Below, one piece after another: positions 1 to 12,300 of a stretch of DNA of 64,000 nucleotides (within the stretch, counting starts at the first letter, position 1; each line of letters begins with the position of its first letter). The notes beneath the pieces were generated by a model. The model ran no database searches. It was given only the letters and a program-made list of their open reading frames with translations, and had not been told where the DNA came from. Location of the stretch: positions 1 to 64,000 of the forward strand of contig JAUCBJ010006616.1 in NCBI GenBank assembly GCA_032718475.1, written 5' to 3'. This DNA comes from Nemertoderma westbladi (taxonomy: Eukaryota > Xenacoelomorpha > Nemertodermatida > Nemertodermatidae). Made by a program: the position numbers and the translations under genes.

Positions 1-104
1 ATCGAAATCATTAGAATAATTGGATCTCGTTGGTGGTATATGCTATAGTATAGAATTCAATGAACAAGTGAATAGGAAATACGTGAAAGAATATGAATCA
101 TAGG

Positions 105-127
105 GTTGTGTGTGTGTGCGTGTGTGT
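105..127. repeat. GT microsatellite
   Basis: About eleven GT dinucleotides interrupted by one GC step. It is a simple repeat with no evident function. Confidence 0.85.
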
Positions 128-443
128 AATAATCAATAATTATTATAATAAAAAACGCACAGTATAATGTTAGCGGTGGAAGCCTTTCAATATGGCACAG
201 ATGCTGCGGGATCGGTTAGCTTGAGTAACTACTATGGAAATGTTGTTCGTATACGTGTAGCTGGAACGTGGCGGAATTTCAACACGTATCATAATAGCGT
301 TGGACTACTGGTAGGCTGCTTGGTTGGTTGGATTAATTTGTTTGGCGACAGCCATCGAGGAGTAGCCGTGGCTAGCGGTGGTGGTGGTGAGTTGGCAATC
401 GATATATAATATAATAGCGTAGTGGGGGCTAGCCATGAGTTGA

Positions 444-615
444 GAAGTTAGGTTACGCGAAGATGAATATGCGATGGTTGGTTGATGCAACAACGCGAAT
501 CAATACTCGCGGGTGGTAACAGTTGTCGAGTAAGGCAGGCATCGCGAGGTTAGGCTACGCGTAGGTGATAAGCAACGATTGGTTGAAGGCAACGACGCGA
601 ATCAATATTGATGGT
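444..615. repeat. Imperfect direct duplication, about 101 bp apart
   Basis: Two diverged copies share blocks such as aacaacgcgaatcaata / aacgacgcgaatcaata and taggttacgcg / taggctacgcg. The first copy starts near 449 and the second near 551. The translations are not convincing, so this is treated as non-coding repeat DNA. Confidence 0.6.
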
Positions 616-1095
616 GACAGATGGTCATTAAACACCACGATTTAGCACCGGAATTTGGCATTTTTTAATTGCCTCCGAGATGTGGCCCGTAGCCCAGGCT
701 AGGGAGGAGTGGGTGGAGGGCTATGCTTCTCCTACTACTTCTGATCAGGTAACAGTGAGATATTAACGATTCTTATTAATTAATTGCGCTTCCAGCATGT
801 TAAACTTATAACCTATAACTATAACCTTATAACTTACAGCAGGTGGTGTTTTTTTATAGTTTCATGTTTTATGGTAAAATATTACTAAGGTAGTCCATCG
901 GTTCCTTCTGTACAATTAATTCTATAAGCGGTACTGCAATACCTCAATTTGTCTAACTGGGAAATTCATTACATCAGGGGACACGACCATTATTGCAGTG
1001 TACGTTAGTTTTTGGCTTGTAATTCCTTATTAAGTGACCCTCATACAATTAATTACTGTATGGTATGGGATGGGTATGGATAATTATCCTTATTT

Positions 1096-2135
1096 CGTGA
1101 CCAAAGAGCCAGAACAACACTCACCAAAAAATGTGGTTTCGAGAAAAATGCAAAAAACCTTCTCATTTCCCTCTATATGGATCCCGCCTCCTAATTTTTT
1201 CGAGAGAGGTCTGGAAAGATACAATGATACATTTTATTATAGTGGCTAGCATTCAGAATAAATTTTGTTAATGAAAAAACAGTTTTTTTGTTATTTTCCA
1301 AAGAGGCAAAACAAAACATACTGAAATTTAACATTAACTCTAGTCTGTGTGAGTTGTTTTACCTCTAGGATTTTATCACAGAAACAGAACAACTCACGTC
1401 ATTCCTCGACTATTAAATGGTGTTTTTCCTGGTAAAGCATGATAGATATTTAAATGTCGCGTCGGACTTACACACATTACATTTCCATGCTCTATTGGAT
1501 ATTGATCGCCCCTTGCCAGGCTTCCTCATATGTTTGACTAGGATCATCCTCATCGTCACTATAACTAGACGATGGAATATAATTTAACTCTGTAAACTCC
1601 TTGGAAGCAAGTAATTATATTAATTTAGATTTGATTCAATACTAACATTATTTAAAAATCAAATAGATTATGACAAAAGTATCATTTTCGATGACTTGTT
1701 TTTTGGCCGTAAGGGCTCATTATCAGATCCTAAAAACGACATTACTATACCGGTAATCTACATTACCACTTAACTCGCGTCAGGTAGTGTGGAATAGTTC
1801 ATATTAATCAATTTTGCCGCTAATTTAAATACATATTCCAGACAAATTTGGCTTCTTTTGATTCGTTTACAATATACAGGAGTTGTCATACATTGCATTG
1901 TGTGGTGTGGGTTGTTTTGCTTCGAATAAATGTGGTATGTGTTGTTTTACCTCTAACAGTTTTCAACTTATATGTTGTGAGGGTTGTTCTGGTTTTCCAT
2001 ATCTCCTAAATGGACTGACATACAAGTCTAGGATTTTAACATAAGATGTAGAACGCCATTTTGAGTAATTTTGGTGAAAATTTTTTTTTTTTTAAATTTA
2101 ATTTTGGTATGTGTTGTTCTGGCTCTATGGTCACG
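1096..2135. mobile_element. Candidate foldback / subterminal-repeat DNA element
   Basis: The segment 1096-1129 is the reverse complement of 2102-2135 with 31 of 34 bases matching by eye. Further degenerate copies of the same ~20-25-base motif (core gtgttgttytgcctct) lie inside: plus-strand copies near 1346-1370, 1903-1924, 1931-1955 and 1976-1998, and minus-strand copies near 1298-1320 and 1381-1397. Inverted ends with a cluster of motif copies on both strands fit a non-autonomous DNA transposon with subterminal repeats. No transposase is visible, although a short minus-strand frame (1492-1605) with an acidic serine-rich peptide could be a remnant. No target-site duplication was identified, so the outer limits are uncertain. 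Confidence 0.45.
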
Positions 2136-2239
2136 ATTTAATCTTATTTATCCTTATTATCCTTAATTATACTTATCTGTATGGATAAGGTACACGTACA
2201 TGGTCTTGGGGGGTTAGGTAATAAATACCGAAGTATAGT

Positions 2240-2818
2240 TACGTTATTGTAACTGTTTGTCCGTAGTGGTAGCTATATGTTATTGTAGCTGTTTGTCCGT
2301 AGTGGTATCTCTACGTTATTATAGCTGTTTGTCCGTAGTGGTAGCTCTACGTTATTGTAACTGTTTGTCCGTAGTGGTAGCTCTACGTTATTGTAGCTGT
2401 TTGTCCGTAGTGGTAGCTCTACGTTATTGTAGCTGTTTGTCCGTAGTGGTAGCTCTACGTTATTGTAGCTGTTTGTCCGTAGTGGTAGCTCTACGTTATT
2501 GTAGCTGTTGGTCCGTAGTGGTAGCTCTACGTTATTGTAGCTGTTTGTCCGTAGTGGTAGCTCTACGTTATTGTAGCTGTTTGTTCGTAGTGGTAGCTCT
2601 ACGTTATTGTAGCTGTTTGTCCGTAGTGATAGCTCTACGTTATTGTAGCTGTTGGTCCGTAGTGGTAGCTCTACGTTATTGTAGCTGTTTGTCCGTAGTG
2701 GTAGCTCTACGTTATTGTAGCTGTTTGTTCGTAGTGGTAGCTCTACGTTATTGTAGCTGTTTGTCCGTAGTGATAGCTCTACGTTATTGTAGCTGTTTGT
2801 TCGTAGTGGCAGCTCTGC
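2240..2818. repeat. 36-bp minisatellite, about 16 copies
   Basis: The unit is about 36 bp (starting tacgttattgtagctgtttg, then tccgtagtggtagctc) and repeats about 16 times with few substitutions and no length change. Because 36 is a multiple of three and the unit lacks stops in several frames, long open frames appear on both strands (2257-2829 plus, 2273-2836 minus). Their 12-residue periodic peptides are an arithmetic by-product, and nothing suggests translation. Confidence 0.9.
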
Positions 2819-3134
2819 AGTTTGCTTAAATAACATAAAGAAACTGCTTCAATAAATTAATTGATTTTGGCATGAAGTAATAATATTTACCAATTTCACT
2901 ACAAATATTTGTAATTGAATCAAAAAGGTTAAAATATAATAATTGAAGAATAATATAAGTAATGGTTTGGGACGACTAACGGTAATTCAGTGCAAATACG
3001 AATGATAATATTAGCATGGAAATACTGGTTTTACACGCTAATAAAAAAAATATATATTAGAAAATTTACAATGTGCATCGCTTGGAACTCATAACACGAA
3101 TGCAGTAATCATTCTAACACAAAAATACAATAAC

Positions 3135-3305
3135 TCACATAAGTTTGAATGGTGAATGTAACTAACTAACTCACAAACAATTGGATTGGTGCATGTAACT
3201 TTCAATCAGAATTCGATTGGTGCATCTAACTCTTCAACAATTGGAATGGAATATAACACTCAACACTGTTGGAATTGAATCTAACATTGGAAACTAATGG
3301 AAATT
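3135..3305. repeat. Degenerate ~40-bp repeats just upstream of the exon acceptor
   Basis: Several diverged copies of a segment resembling caattggattggtgcatgta followed by actctcaa occur between 3135 and 3305. They stop about 30 bp before the acceptor of the giant exon. No function can be assigned. Confidence 0.5.
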
Positions 3306-3342
3306 GTAATTTAGACTTGGAGGACTTATTTTATACTTTCAG

Positions 3343-6300
3343 ACCACGAAAGTGACGATGTCTACAATAAATTTCCTCCAATACCTTTCTTGTCACTCAA
3401 GATTGAGCGAGACAAACAACTCGACGATATTCCACAGGAACCAACAAATTATGCGATTGCCGAACCTAGTCCAATTGATTCCTGGGCTACCGTTCATGTA
3501 TCGCGATCTCTTACTAACCCCAATAACTATCGGATTGTTATCCACCCATTGGAGTATTCCGGACCTCCGGTGCAAGGCGAGATCATCTTGCGAACACGCA
3601 AATCGCCCAGTCCACCATACTTTGTAGAACGCATCCAGGATTGTGGGACAACCTTACGAAGGTTTGCTAAGTTTAAGGGAAAGGTTCGCGGTGAACCTAG
3701 ACCTACTGTTGAATGGACTGTTAACGATAAACTTATATTTGAGTGCAATGATCTCGACAAATACTTTACAACGTACACAGAAGATGGATCTTGCACTTTA
3801 CTCATATGTGGAGTGGATATTGAGGACGTTGGAACTGTTGAATGCCACGCCTCTAACCCGTTCGGTTTCGATATATGCTCCGCATCTTTGAATATTTGTG
3901 AAATTATGAAGCCCCCTGAACACATACAGGTATCTGGCTTTACAATTGATGATGTAGCATTTCCTATGGAAGGGCAAGTCTTTGATCAAGAAGAACCAGA
4001 AACTACAATGGCTAGTGTTGTTGATACTTCTCAGTTTCCATTATCTACTGTGGATTTACCACCGAGCTTCCTTAGGGAAATGAATTATATGAATGTTGCT
4101 CCTATTCAATCTAAAGCAAAACTAACAGCAATTCTGAACCTTACACCCAATATGCGGGTGCTGTGGTACAAGGATAGAAAAAAATTGTTGTCAAAGAATC
4201 GTCATAAGTTGCAAGTTATTCCCCATTCGGATTGCATTGAGGCTGTTCTAGAGATTGATTCCTTATCTATGAATGACTATGGATATTATGTTTGCCGGGC
4301 TTTGAATACTAGGGGTGAGGCAAGACAAAAGGCAAAGTTAGTTGTGGTTAACAATGACCAGTATGATGCAGATAATACTGCTTTCAGCATAGACCCTCAG
4401 GGAAACAAAGTTAATGTTGTTCCCCTCTTCAAGCGTGGATTGCCTTGCATTTTCGAAGCTAAACCTGACGAATTTGTAGAATTATCTGTTGACATTGAAG
4501 GCCCAAAAGATACAAAGGTAGTTTGGTACAAAGATGGTGCAAAAATTTTGGATGATGACATTGATAGGAGAGTGACCACATCTCTTTTCAATAGACACAT
4601 TGTATCAACTCTAAGAATGACAGAGGTGAAACCAGATGATCGTGGTGAATATACTGTTCGAGCTGTAAGTCGAAATGGTGAAGCATCATATCATACACAA
4701 CTTACTGTTCTTGACTACCCCCAGATACACAGTGACCTTGTTTCTATTACTGCCACAACCACAGAGCCTACACTCTTCCACAATGGGCTTCCAGTAGTTA
4801 ATGAAGATGAGCCTGGTTACTCAGAGATAGAGGAAGTTATTGTGATTCCTAAGAGACGGGATGCCAGAATTCAGACATTGGAGGCTTCACCAGAGGAAGT
4901 TGTTGAAGGGTCCCTTGTGAAATTCCATGTTAAATTACCAAAGATCGAACCTGATTCAAAAGTTATTTGGTACAAAGATGGTCATAGGGTGTATGATCAC
5001 CATCGGCGTGTGCACACTGTTACTGATTACATTGATAGCAGGTCATCATCATTAATGATTGACAAAGTTAACCGCAATGATAAGGGAATTTATACCTGTA
5101 AGATTATACGTCCTCGGTCTATATCCAGATTGAGGTCGGAGTTGATTGTTCATAGTCCCTTTTCGACACAGCATATGGATACAAAACCAGTCTTTGTAGA
5201 AGTTCCAAAACCAATTTACCATATTTCCTCTGATTCAAGGTTGGAACTGGACGCACTTATTGAGGCTCCTCCAGGATCTACTGTTACATGGTATATTGAT
5301 GGCCAATGCATTCCGCACAGTGACCCTCGTGTCACAAACATTTCTCTTAATGATAATCTTATTGCAACTTCATTTGTTATTGAACAGGCAACGGTTGATG
5401 ACACAGGGAAGTTCGAAATTGAAATAATTTCACCTACCGGAGAAACAGCCTCATCTACAGCAAATGTATATATTATTGATAGTTCCATAGAAAGTGACAC
5501 AAATACCAATGAAGCTCACATTAATGTGTTTATTGAGACAGAAAATGCAAAATTAGATGCTACATTCCCTGATGCACCCGACACCAGAGTAATCTGGTTT
5601 AAGGATGGTAAACAGATAAGGGAAGATCATCGCCTGGTTGTAGAAATTAGCACTGATGATAGTGTGATCAAGTCTAGTCTCTGTATAGTGAAAGTAGATG
5701 CCACTGACCAAGGTGTTTATACTGCACGTGCATTCTCACCCTCCCAGATTACAGAACATCACTCAGAATTGAGGGTAATTGAGTGGGTTCCAGAGGAAGT
5801 TGGACCAACTATCATTTATACACCACAAGGTGTAAAACGTTTGATTAAGGGTGATAAATGTGAATTTGCAGTGGCTATAAATCCAACAAAGAGTACTAAA
5901 ATTGTCTGGTATAAAAACGGCTATGAGATTACAGAAGAACCGCGAATTGTCATAACTATGGCTCATTTTGATGACAAGCAAATATCTGCACTTTTAATTA
6001 AGAACTTAATTCTTGCAGATAGAGGCTTTTACACTGTAAAAGTATTTGACAGTGATATTGTTCGAACTTTCACATTTATTGTTGATGTTACTGAGAGGAC
6101 ATTTATAGTACCACAATTTTCTGATTTGGACTCACCACCACAATTTATATCATCTCTTAAACCAAATTTTGAAGTTTATGAAAACCAAACTGTTGTGTTG
6201 CCAGTAGAAGTCTTGGGTTCTCCAGATACTAAGATTGAATGGTTTGTCAATGGGTTTCCAATCGATGAAAGCAATAGAGATGTAATCACAACTGTACTAG

Positions 6301-9300
6301 ATGATAATTGCATAGTTTCCTTGTTTCGAATTAATAAGTTTTCTGAGATGGATGCTGCTGAATATATGGTTAAGGCAGTAAATGCTCAAGGAACTTCCAT
6401 TTCTAAAACGCAAGTTTATCTATTTGAACTCTCAGAGAAGGAAACTATATCTTCAGATTCAGTAACAAGTATGCATGAACAAACTTGGGAAGCCCAAGAG
6501 CAAAAGTTCAAAGTCACAATATCTGCACAACCTAATGCAAAAGTGGCATGGTGTAAATCTATTGACCCTGTAGTAGAAGATCATAGACTGATTGTTAATC
6601 ATTTTGTCTCTGATGAGTACATAGTCAAGAATGTGGACATCAATCAGGTTATGGAAAAGAATGCAGGTAATTATACTGTCCAATTTACTCAACCTAATGA
6701 CAAATTTAGGTCAGAATTAAATATTGTTCCGCCTTCTTGTAGTGAAATTCCATCATTTATTGTGAAGCCTGATCGATCAATTGATGCCATTGAGGGCAAT
6801 AATGTTGATTTGAATGTTGTTATAAGTGCCCCTGAATTGACAACTGTTACTTGGTATAAGGATATGAAGCCAATTGACAATGACTTCCGGAGGACTGTAA
6901 CCATGTTAATATTTGATAAACATATGGTTTCTAAGTTGAGTATTAACAAAGTTATTCCCGAAGACAGAGGTGAGTATGTTGTTCGTGCTGTTTCTAGTGC
7001 AGGAGAAGTTGTGCATAAAACTAATTTACATGTTATTGAGTGGCTTAAGCCACAACCACCAAAACAATACTCATCAGACCGATTTACTCTATATAAAACT
7101 CCCCATTCACAGTTAGTGTCAGAGAAGTGGGAGGTTCCAGACTATATATATACTGCAGATGCATTTTCACACATGGCAGAAATAACTCAAGAACCACTAA
7201 CATTCGGCATATTGCAGCATGATGTCGTTGATACCGTTCAACGTGGTCATGGCAATGAGAGTTATTCTGATTGGGAAACTGCTTCAGAAGCTGTTAGTGA
7301 GGAAATACAATTTATACTTGGTGATATTTGCGATGAGGAAATTTCTTCTCTTAGTGAGCTACCAACATTTAGCCACGTTAAACCCTCAGGTTTTGGGCAG
7401 TTTGAAACTGATGATTGGGAACTTTGCAGTGAATCAGAGCATTCAACAGATATATCATCAATTTTTGCTGAGTTTACTGAAGAACCATATTTAAATAAAT
7501 TACCAGTTTACAAGAGCAGTCAAATGCAAAAGTACGGTTTTGCACAACAATGTAACACTGATACTAGTTTTGTTCAAGCTGCTGCTATATGCCAGGAAAA
7601 AATTAAGCAGTACTACACAGAAGCAATGGATCAGCTAGAAACTATTGATCAACACATCCTTAAATCTGTTACTGTTACTGGTGGTATGCCTAAAGAGAAT
7701 GTTGTTGAAGAAGATACTGTAACAGAGGAAGGTTTTGTTACAGTTCCAAAATATACAACAATGCTGGATGATACATCATCACTATCAGGTCATTTGAAAA
7801 AACTTCATGTTTATGTTGATGGTATGGGTCGTCAGGAAGTTTGTGATTGGCTTCAATCCTCTGACTTGATAGGTAATGATGTTGGGCTCATCAGACTAGA
7901 GTCCCAAAGTGAGGTATTGATGGTTCCTGAGAAGCTTGATTCAGTGGATAAGCCGGTCATGGCAGGGTTTCCAGGTCTTACATCGCCACAGGCCTTTGAT
8001 AATGTGAATGTGGAAATGTTAGAGACACAACGAATGCCTGAACGTATTCAACCCCAGCATATAACAGAATACCTACCTAAAGTGAATATCAATATCGAAG
8101 TAACTTCAGGATTAGCCAGACAGAGTACTCCCTACATAGATGAAACTCTTGATAATATGGGTAATGAAGGATTTGAGAACATTGTAACTACTGCAAATAA
8201 AGAAATCGTATATTCACATATGCCCAAGGCAATATTAAGTGAAGTAAAATCACAGTGCTCTGGGGAAGTCAATTATATTGATAGGGAAGAAATCAAGGAA
8301 CAATCAACATTGCTTATAGGATCAGCCTGTCAAATATCTGAAGAATATGAAAAATTGGCTACTTCAAAGATCATCCAAGTAACTTCAGAAGGGGTAGGTT
8401 CCGAGCATAGTGTTATTGAGGAAAGTGCTAAAGAGTTGCCATTGTTGGCCATTACTGCTTACTGTCAGCGATTTGAAGAGATGGATACTTTAGAATCTGC
8501 AAAATCATTAGATATATTCTCTGAAGGATTTGGTGAAATTCGCCACGAAACTTTGGATGAGGTCTTGGGCCCAGAGTTTGGTGGAATTTCACCAGACCAT
8601 GTATGTATAATCACAGAATTTTCTGGTTTAGACACTGCATATTCTTCTGGTGTTACCATGCATGGGCATGGCACATTTTACCAACATGACATAGAAGAGT
8701 CTACACCTTTACCTCAAATACTAAATGATAGAACCGCACCTTTAACAGAGGATGTACATGTTTTAGGCTTGGCTAAGTCATCTTCTGTGTATTATGAGGG
8801 ACATCCTGTAGAAAATCTATTTCATATTGATGATACAGTTCATAATATAGTAAAACCGGAACCAATAACTATTGATTTCATGGACACTAATGGCAAACTT
8901 ACTAATAATGTGAAGTCACTAGTAACAAATATTGAAGGGATGCCAGATATATCTATTATTAATGAATCATCAGATATTACATTTCCTTCTATCAGTCCAG
9001 ATCTTTGCACAGCTGTTATACATGCTGTACCTAGTGATGTTGAGGATCAAAACTCAAGTTATATAACCCATGAAGGGTTTGCCAAAATTCATGATACAAA
9101 AGAATATGAAATTGTTAATGAAATTTCGACAATAACTGTGCCAACTGCTGCTAAAGTATCACTAGAAGTTGCTATCTTGGGCTCTGCAGTACAATCGTCT
9201 ATCATATCAGAAGGGTTTCCTGTACCAATTGATGATATTTCAGTAGAGCACTACACTCAACTTCCACAGATGCAATCACTATATGTTAAGTCGTCAGTTC

Positions 9301-12300
9301 AGCTATCTGAATTAGGGAAGGCTTTGCATGAGCAGGTTGTGGCTCAGGGTTCTGGAGATGAACAACAATTATCATTTATTGGAGAACTCAGGGAACTCTC
9401 TGTTATGATAGTTGAAACAACAGCAAAGCTAGTTGAAGAAATTGATGTTTTAACAACTGCTAAATCTATAGATGTGGTGTCAGAAGGTTGTGGTGAGGAA
9501 AATGATCTAGGCAATGTTCTTGGTGAAAGCGTTGATATGTTATTACCAACTGCGGAAGCTGCTGCAGTTGCTCTGCAAAAAGGTCATTCCACAAGTTTAG
9601 GAGATCAGTTTACTAATAATGTTTGTTCATATGGATATGGTATTTCTACAACAATTGATGAATACAAACTTCATGATATTAGTATTGTAAGTCAAGAATA
9701 TGTACATACTGTACTTGAAGATGAAAATTGTGCATATGAAGCAGCAATTCAGCAAACGCAGTCTGAAGGATTAGCTGAAACACATGAGGCACCTATTGAA
9801 TCTGTTGAAGAATTATCTCTTTTGACTGTTGCCTCCTGCCTTAATGTTGATATAGATGTTCCTGTATTGGCAGGTACAAAGGCTACTTCCTCTATTGTCC
9901 ACGTAACACCTCAGTTTGTAATAAATCCTGAATCAGAACTGCAACAGTGTGTATCACCAGATTTATCAGAAAAACAGGCTTTGCTTCATCAAGATACTAG
10001 TGATGCTAGTGTGATGAACGTTGCAACAGTAATATCTACAGGTTATTCAGAAGTAGCTGAAGCGGATGTAATTGATGAACTTAAAGAATTATCTGATATG
10101 ATTGTAGAGACCACAGCTCAATTAATTGATGAAATTAATGTATTAACAACTGGATCATCAATGGAAGTACAACATGAAGGGTATGCACTCTCAAGCCATA
10201 CTTGTAGAGAAGAAACAACCTCAGATATTGAAACACCACAGATGCTTAATCCTTCGGCTACAGAAGTTTGTGAAGATCACCAACAACTGTTGCCAATTGT
10301 AAGTGATGTTGTTTCTGAAGGATTTGGCATGTTTGTTGATGAGATCTTTCAGGAGGAAGAGCCCCAGATTGTATCCCCTGTTCATACTGAATGTGGTAGT
10401 CTCGTGTATACACAAAAGCTGTCTGACCATTTAACCCTTGAGGTTAGACAAGAGGGGTTTGCAAAATTGGCACAAGATGTTATGTTTGCAGAATTTGCTG
10501 ATGACTATGTCAACAGGGTAGAAGCAAACACTGCAAATGTAGCAAGGGAACAGCTTTTATTGTCCACCCAAGAAATAGATAGTATAACTAAATGTGGGTT
10601 TCCTGAAACCAATATCCGTAGAGATTCATCTGAAAGCATTTCTGAATTTCAGTTTGATCACTTTAGTTGTGAGGCATTATGTACTCAGACTAAACATTTA
10701 TATTGTTCCAAAGCAATTAGTATCCTTATTGAGGGTTTGGCAGAGACAGAGACTTCAGTTGATGAATATACAAATCCTCTATTAACAGATATTGCTCATG
10801 CTATAGATATATCATTTACTGATATACTTTGTTCTGCTGTTAAGGAATTTAGTATTGTTGAAGGTTTAGGTGATATAAGGTCAAATTCTGATACTGAAAC
10901 TGCCGAATGTACAGAGATTTTTGAATGTCATCCCTGTTTTGCCAAACCTAATGAAATTGTTGATGACATTTGTATTATGAAGAAATCAGTAACAACACCT
11001 ATTGGATTTGCTATAGAGGATGTCATTCCGTTAAAAGAGTCAGATGTATTGCATAATATCCCAGAGTGTCTCCAAGCTATTTGTATTGATTATGACAATA
11101 TAAGTGAGATACAACGGCCTGAACATGTGTTAACAACTCTGCCTATAAAAAATGTTGAATATAGTGATGTTGCTTTGCATTTTTCTAGTTCTGATGACTT
11201 TGCAGCAATAGAATATGAAACCATGAATGCAGATACTGCTTGCCTTTGCTCTGAATATATTCATATTTGTAATCCTATCTTAGTACAGTTTCTTGAAATA
11301 GAGTGTCTTGGTATTGAACATGAGATTGTTTTATTCGAATGTGAGAGCTTGGAAACACAACCTGATGAAATTTGTGATATTATTATAGTGCCAAAGTTTG
11401 AAAATGTAATAGAAATTATACAACATACTGTTATGACAGAAGCTCCATTTAAAATTGGAGAGATCGTTTCTGAAGAATATATCTTACAAGATGAAGAAAA
11501 AGTAACGACAATAAAGCATAAGAGTGAGAATTTCAAGGAGTTTTTAGCCATTGCTTTGGAGGAGGAACGCCAGACAATAAGTGCAGAGGTTGCTACTATA
11601 TTTATGGCAACTGTAGAACAATTTCCAATGTTAATAGAAAAGTTAGAAGTATTGCCTTTGCCAGAATTGAGACCGGAATTGTTAAAGTTGTACAGCCAAT
11701 ACAAAGAAACATTTGAAGCAGAGATCTTACAGACCACAGTATATGGTTCTGCTAAAATGGAGTTGATTGAAGATGATGTTGTATTTGGGACCAAACCCTA
11801 TGAAGCTGTACATGCCGATAGACATGAAATCGCTGACTCAATTGTTCCAAACACTGCTTCTGTTGAAGCTACAACTAGTATTTATGGATTTCCTTGCCCA
11901 GATAATGTTATGGATGAACAGTGTGAAGAATATGAATTTGTGCCAGCAAATGAAGATATGGTATCAGATTCTACTCAACTTTCTATTGCAGATAGTGTCT
12001 CATTACCTTTTATTGCAACTTCATCAGAACATGAGAGTTATCCAATTATTGATGAACAAATTGATATGGTAACGCTTCCTGTTACAGAAGTGCCAATATA
12101 TGATCTTCATATTCATCCAGCATTGTTACTCAATGAGCTACAACATGATGTTCATTCAGTTTCACAGCTGCCACCAGCAGTGGATCAATCTATGTTTTTA
12201 CCATTAGTAACGTCAGTTGAGGATTTTTATCCTATAGAATTTGATGACATAGTCATTATGGCAAAAACCAATAACATTCATCAACATCAATGTACTTTCA

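Larger units (their letters stand above)
1..3342. other. Non-coding region upstream of the first visible exon, probably intron
   Basis: No open frame here looks like a protein: short frames at 167-409 and 1034-1249 have low-complexity or unstructured translations. The region ends in a pyrimidine-rich acceptor (positions 3330-3342, ending ctttcag) that feeds the giant Ig-coding exon, and that exon's frame hits a TAG at 3312 just upstream. It is therefore most likely the 3' part of an intron, though intergenic DNA with a distant promoter further left cannot be excluded. Identified contents are a GT microsatellite, a 101-bp-spaced duplication, an inverted-repeat element, a 36-bp minisatellite and a degenerate repeat next to the exon. 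Between these (640-1095, 2136-2239, 2823-3130) I see only AT-rich sequence. Confidence 0.6.

Noticed and set aside
2240-2818. CRISPR-like array
   Set aside because: The 36-bp units are directly contiguous with no unique spacers, in an animal genome context; it is a minisatellite.
3352-3627. Frame starting at the first ATG after the acceptor as the true start
   Set aside because: It is in a different frame from the Ig domains and its translation shows no domain; the Ig frame is open from the acceptor without ATG.
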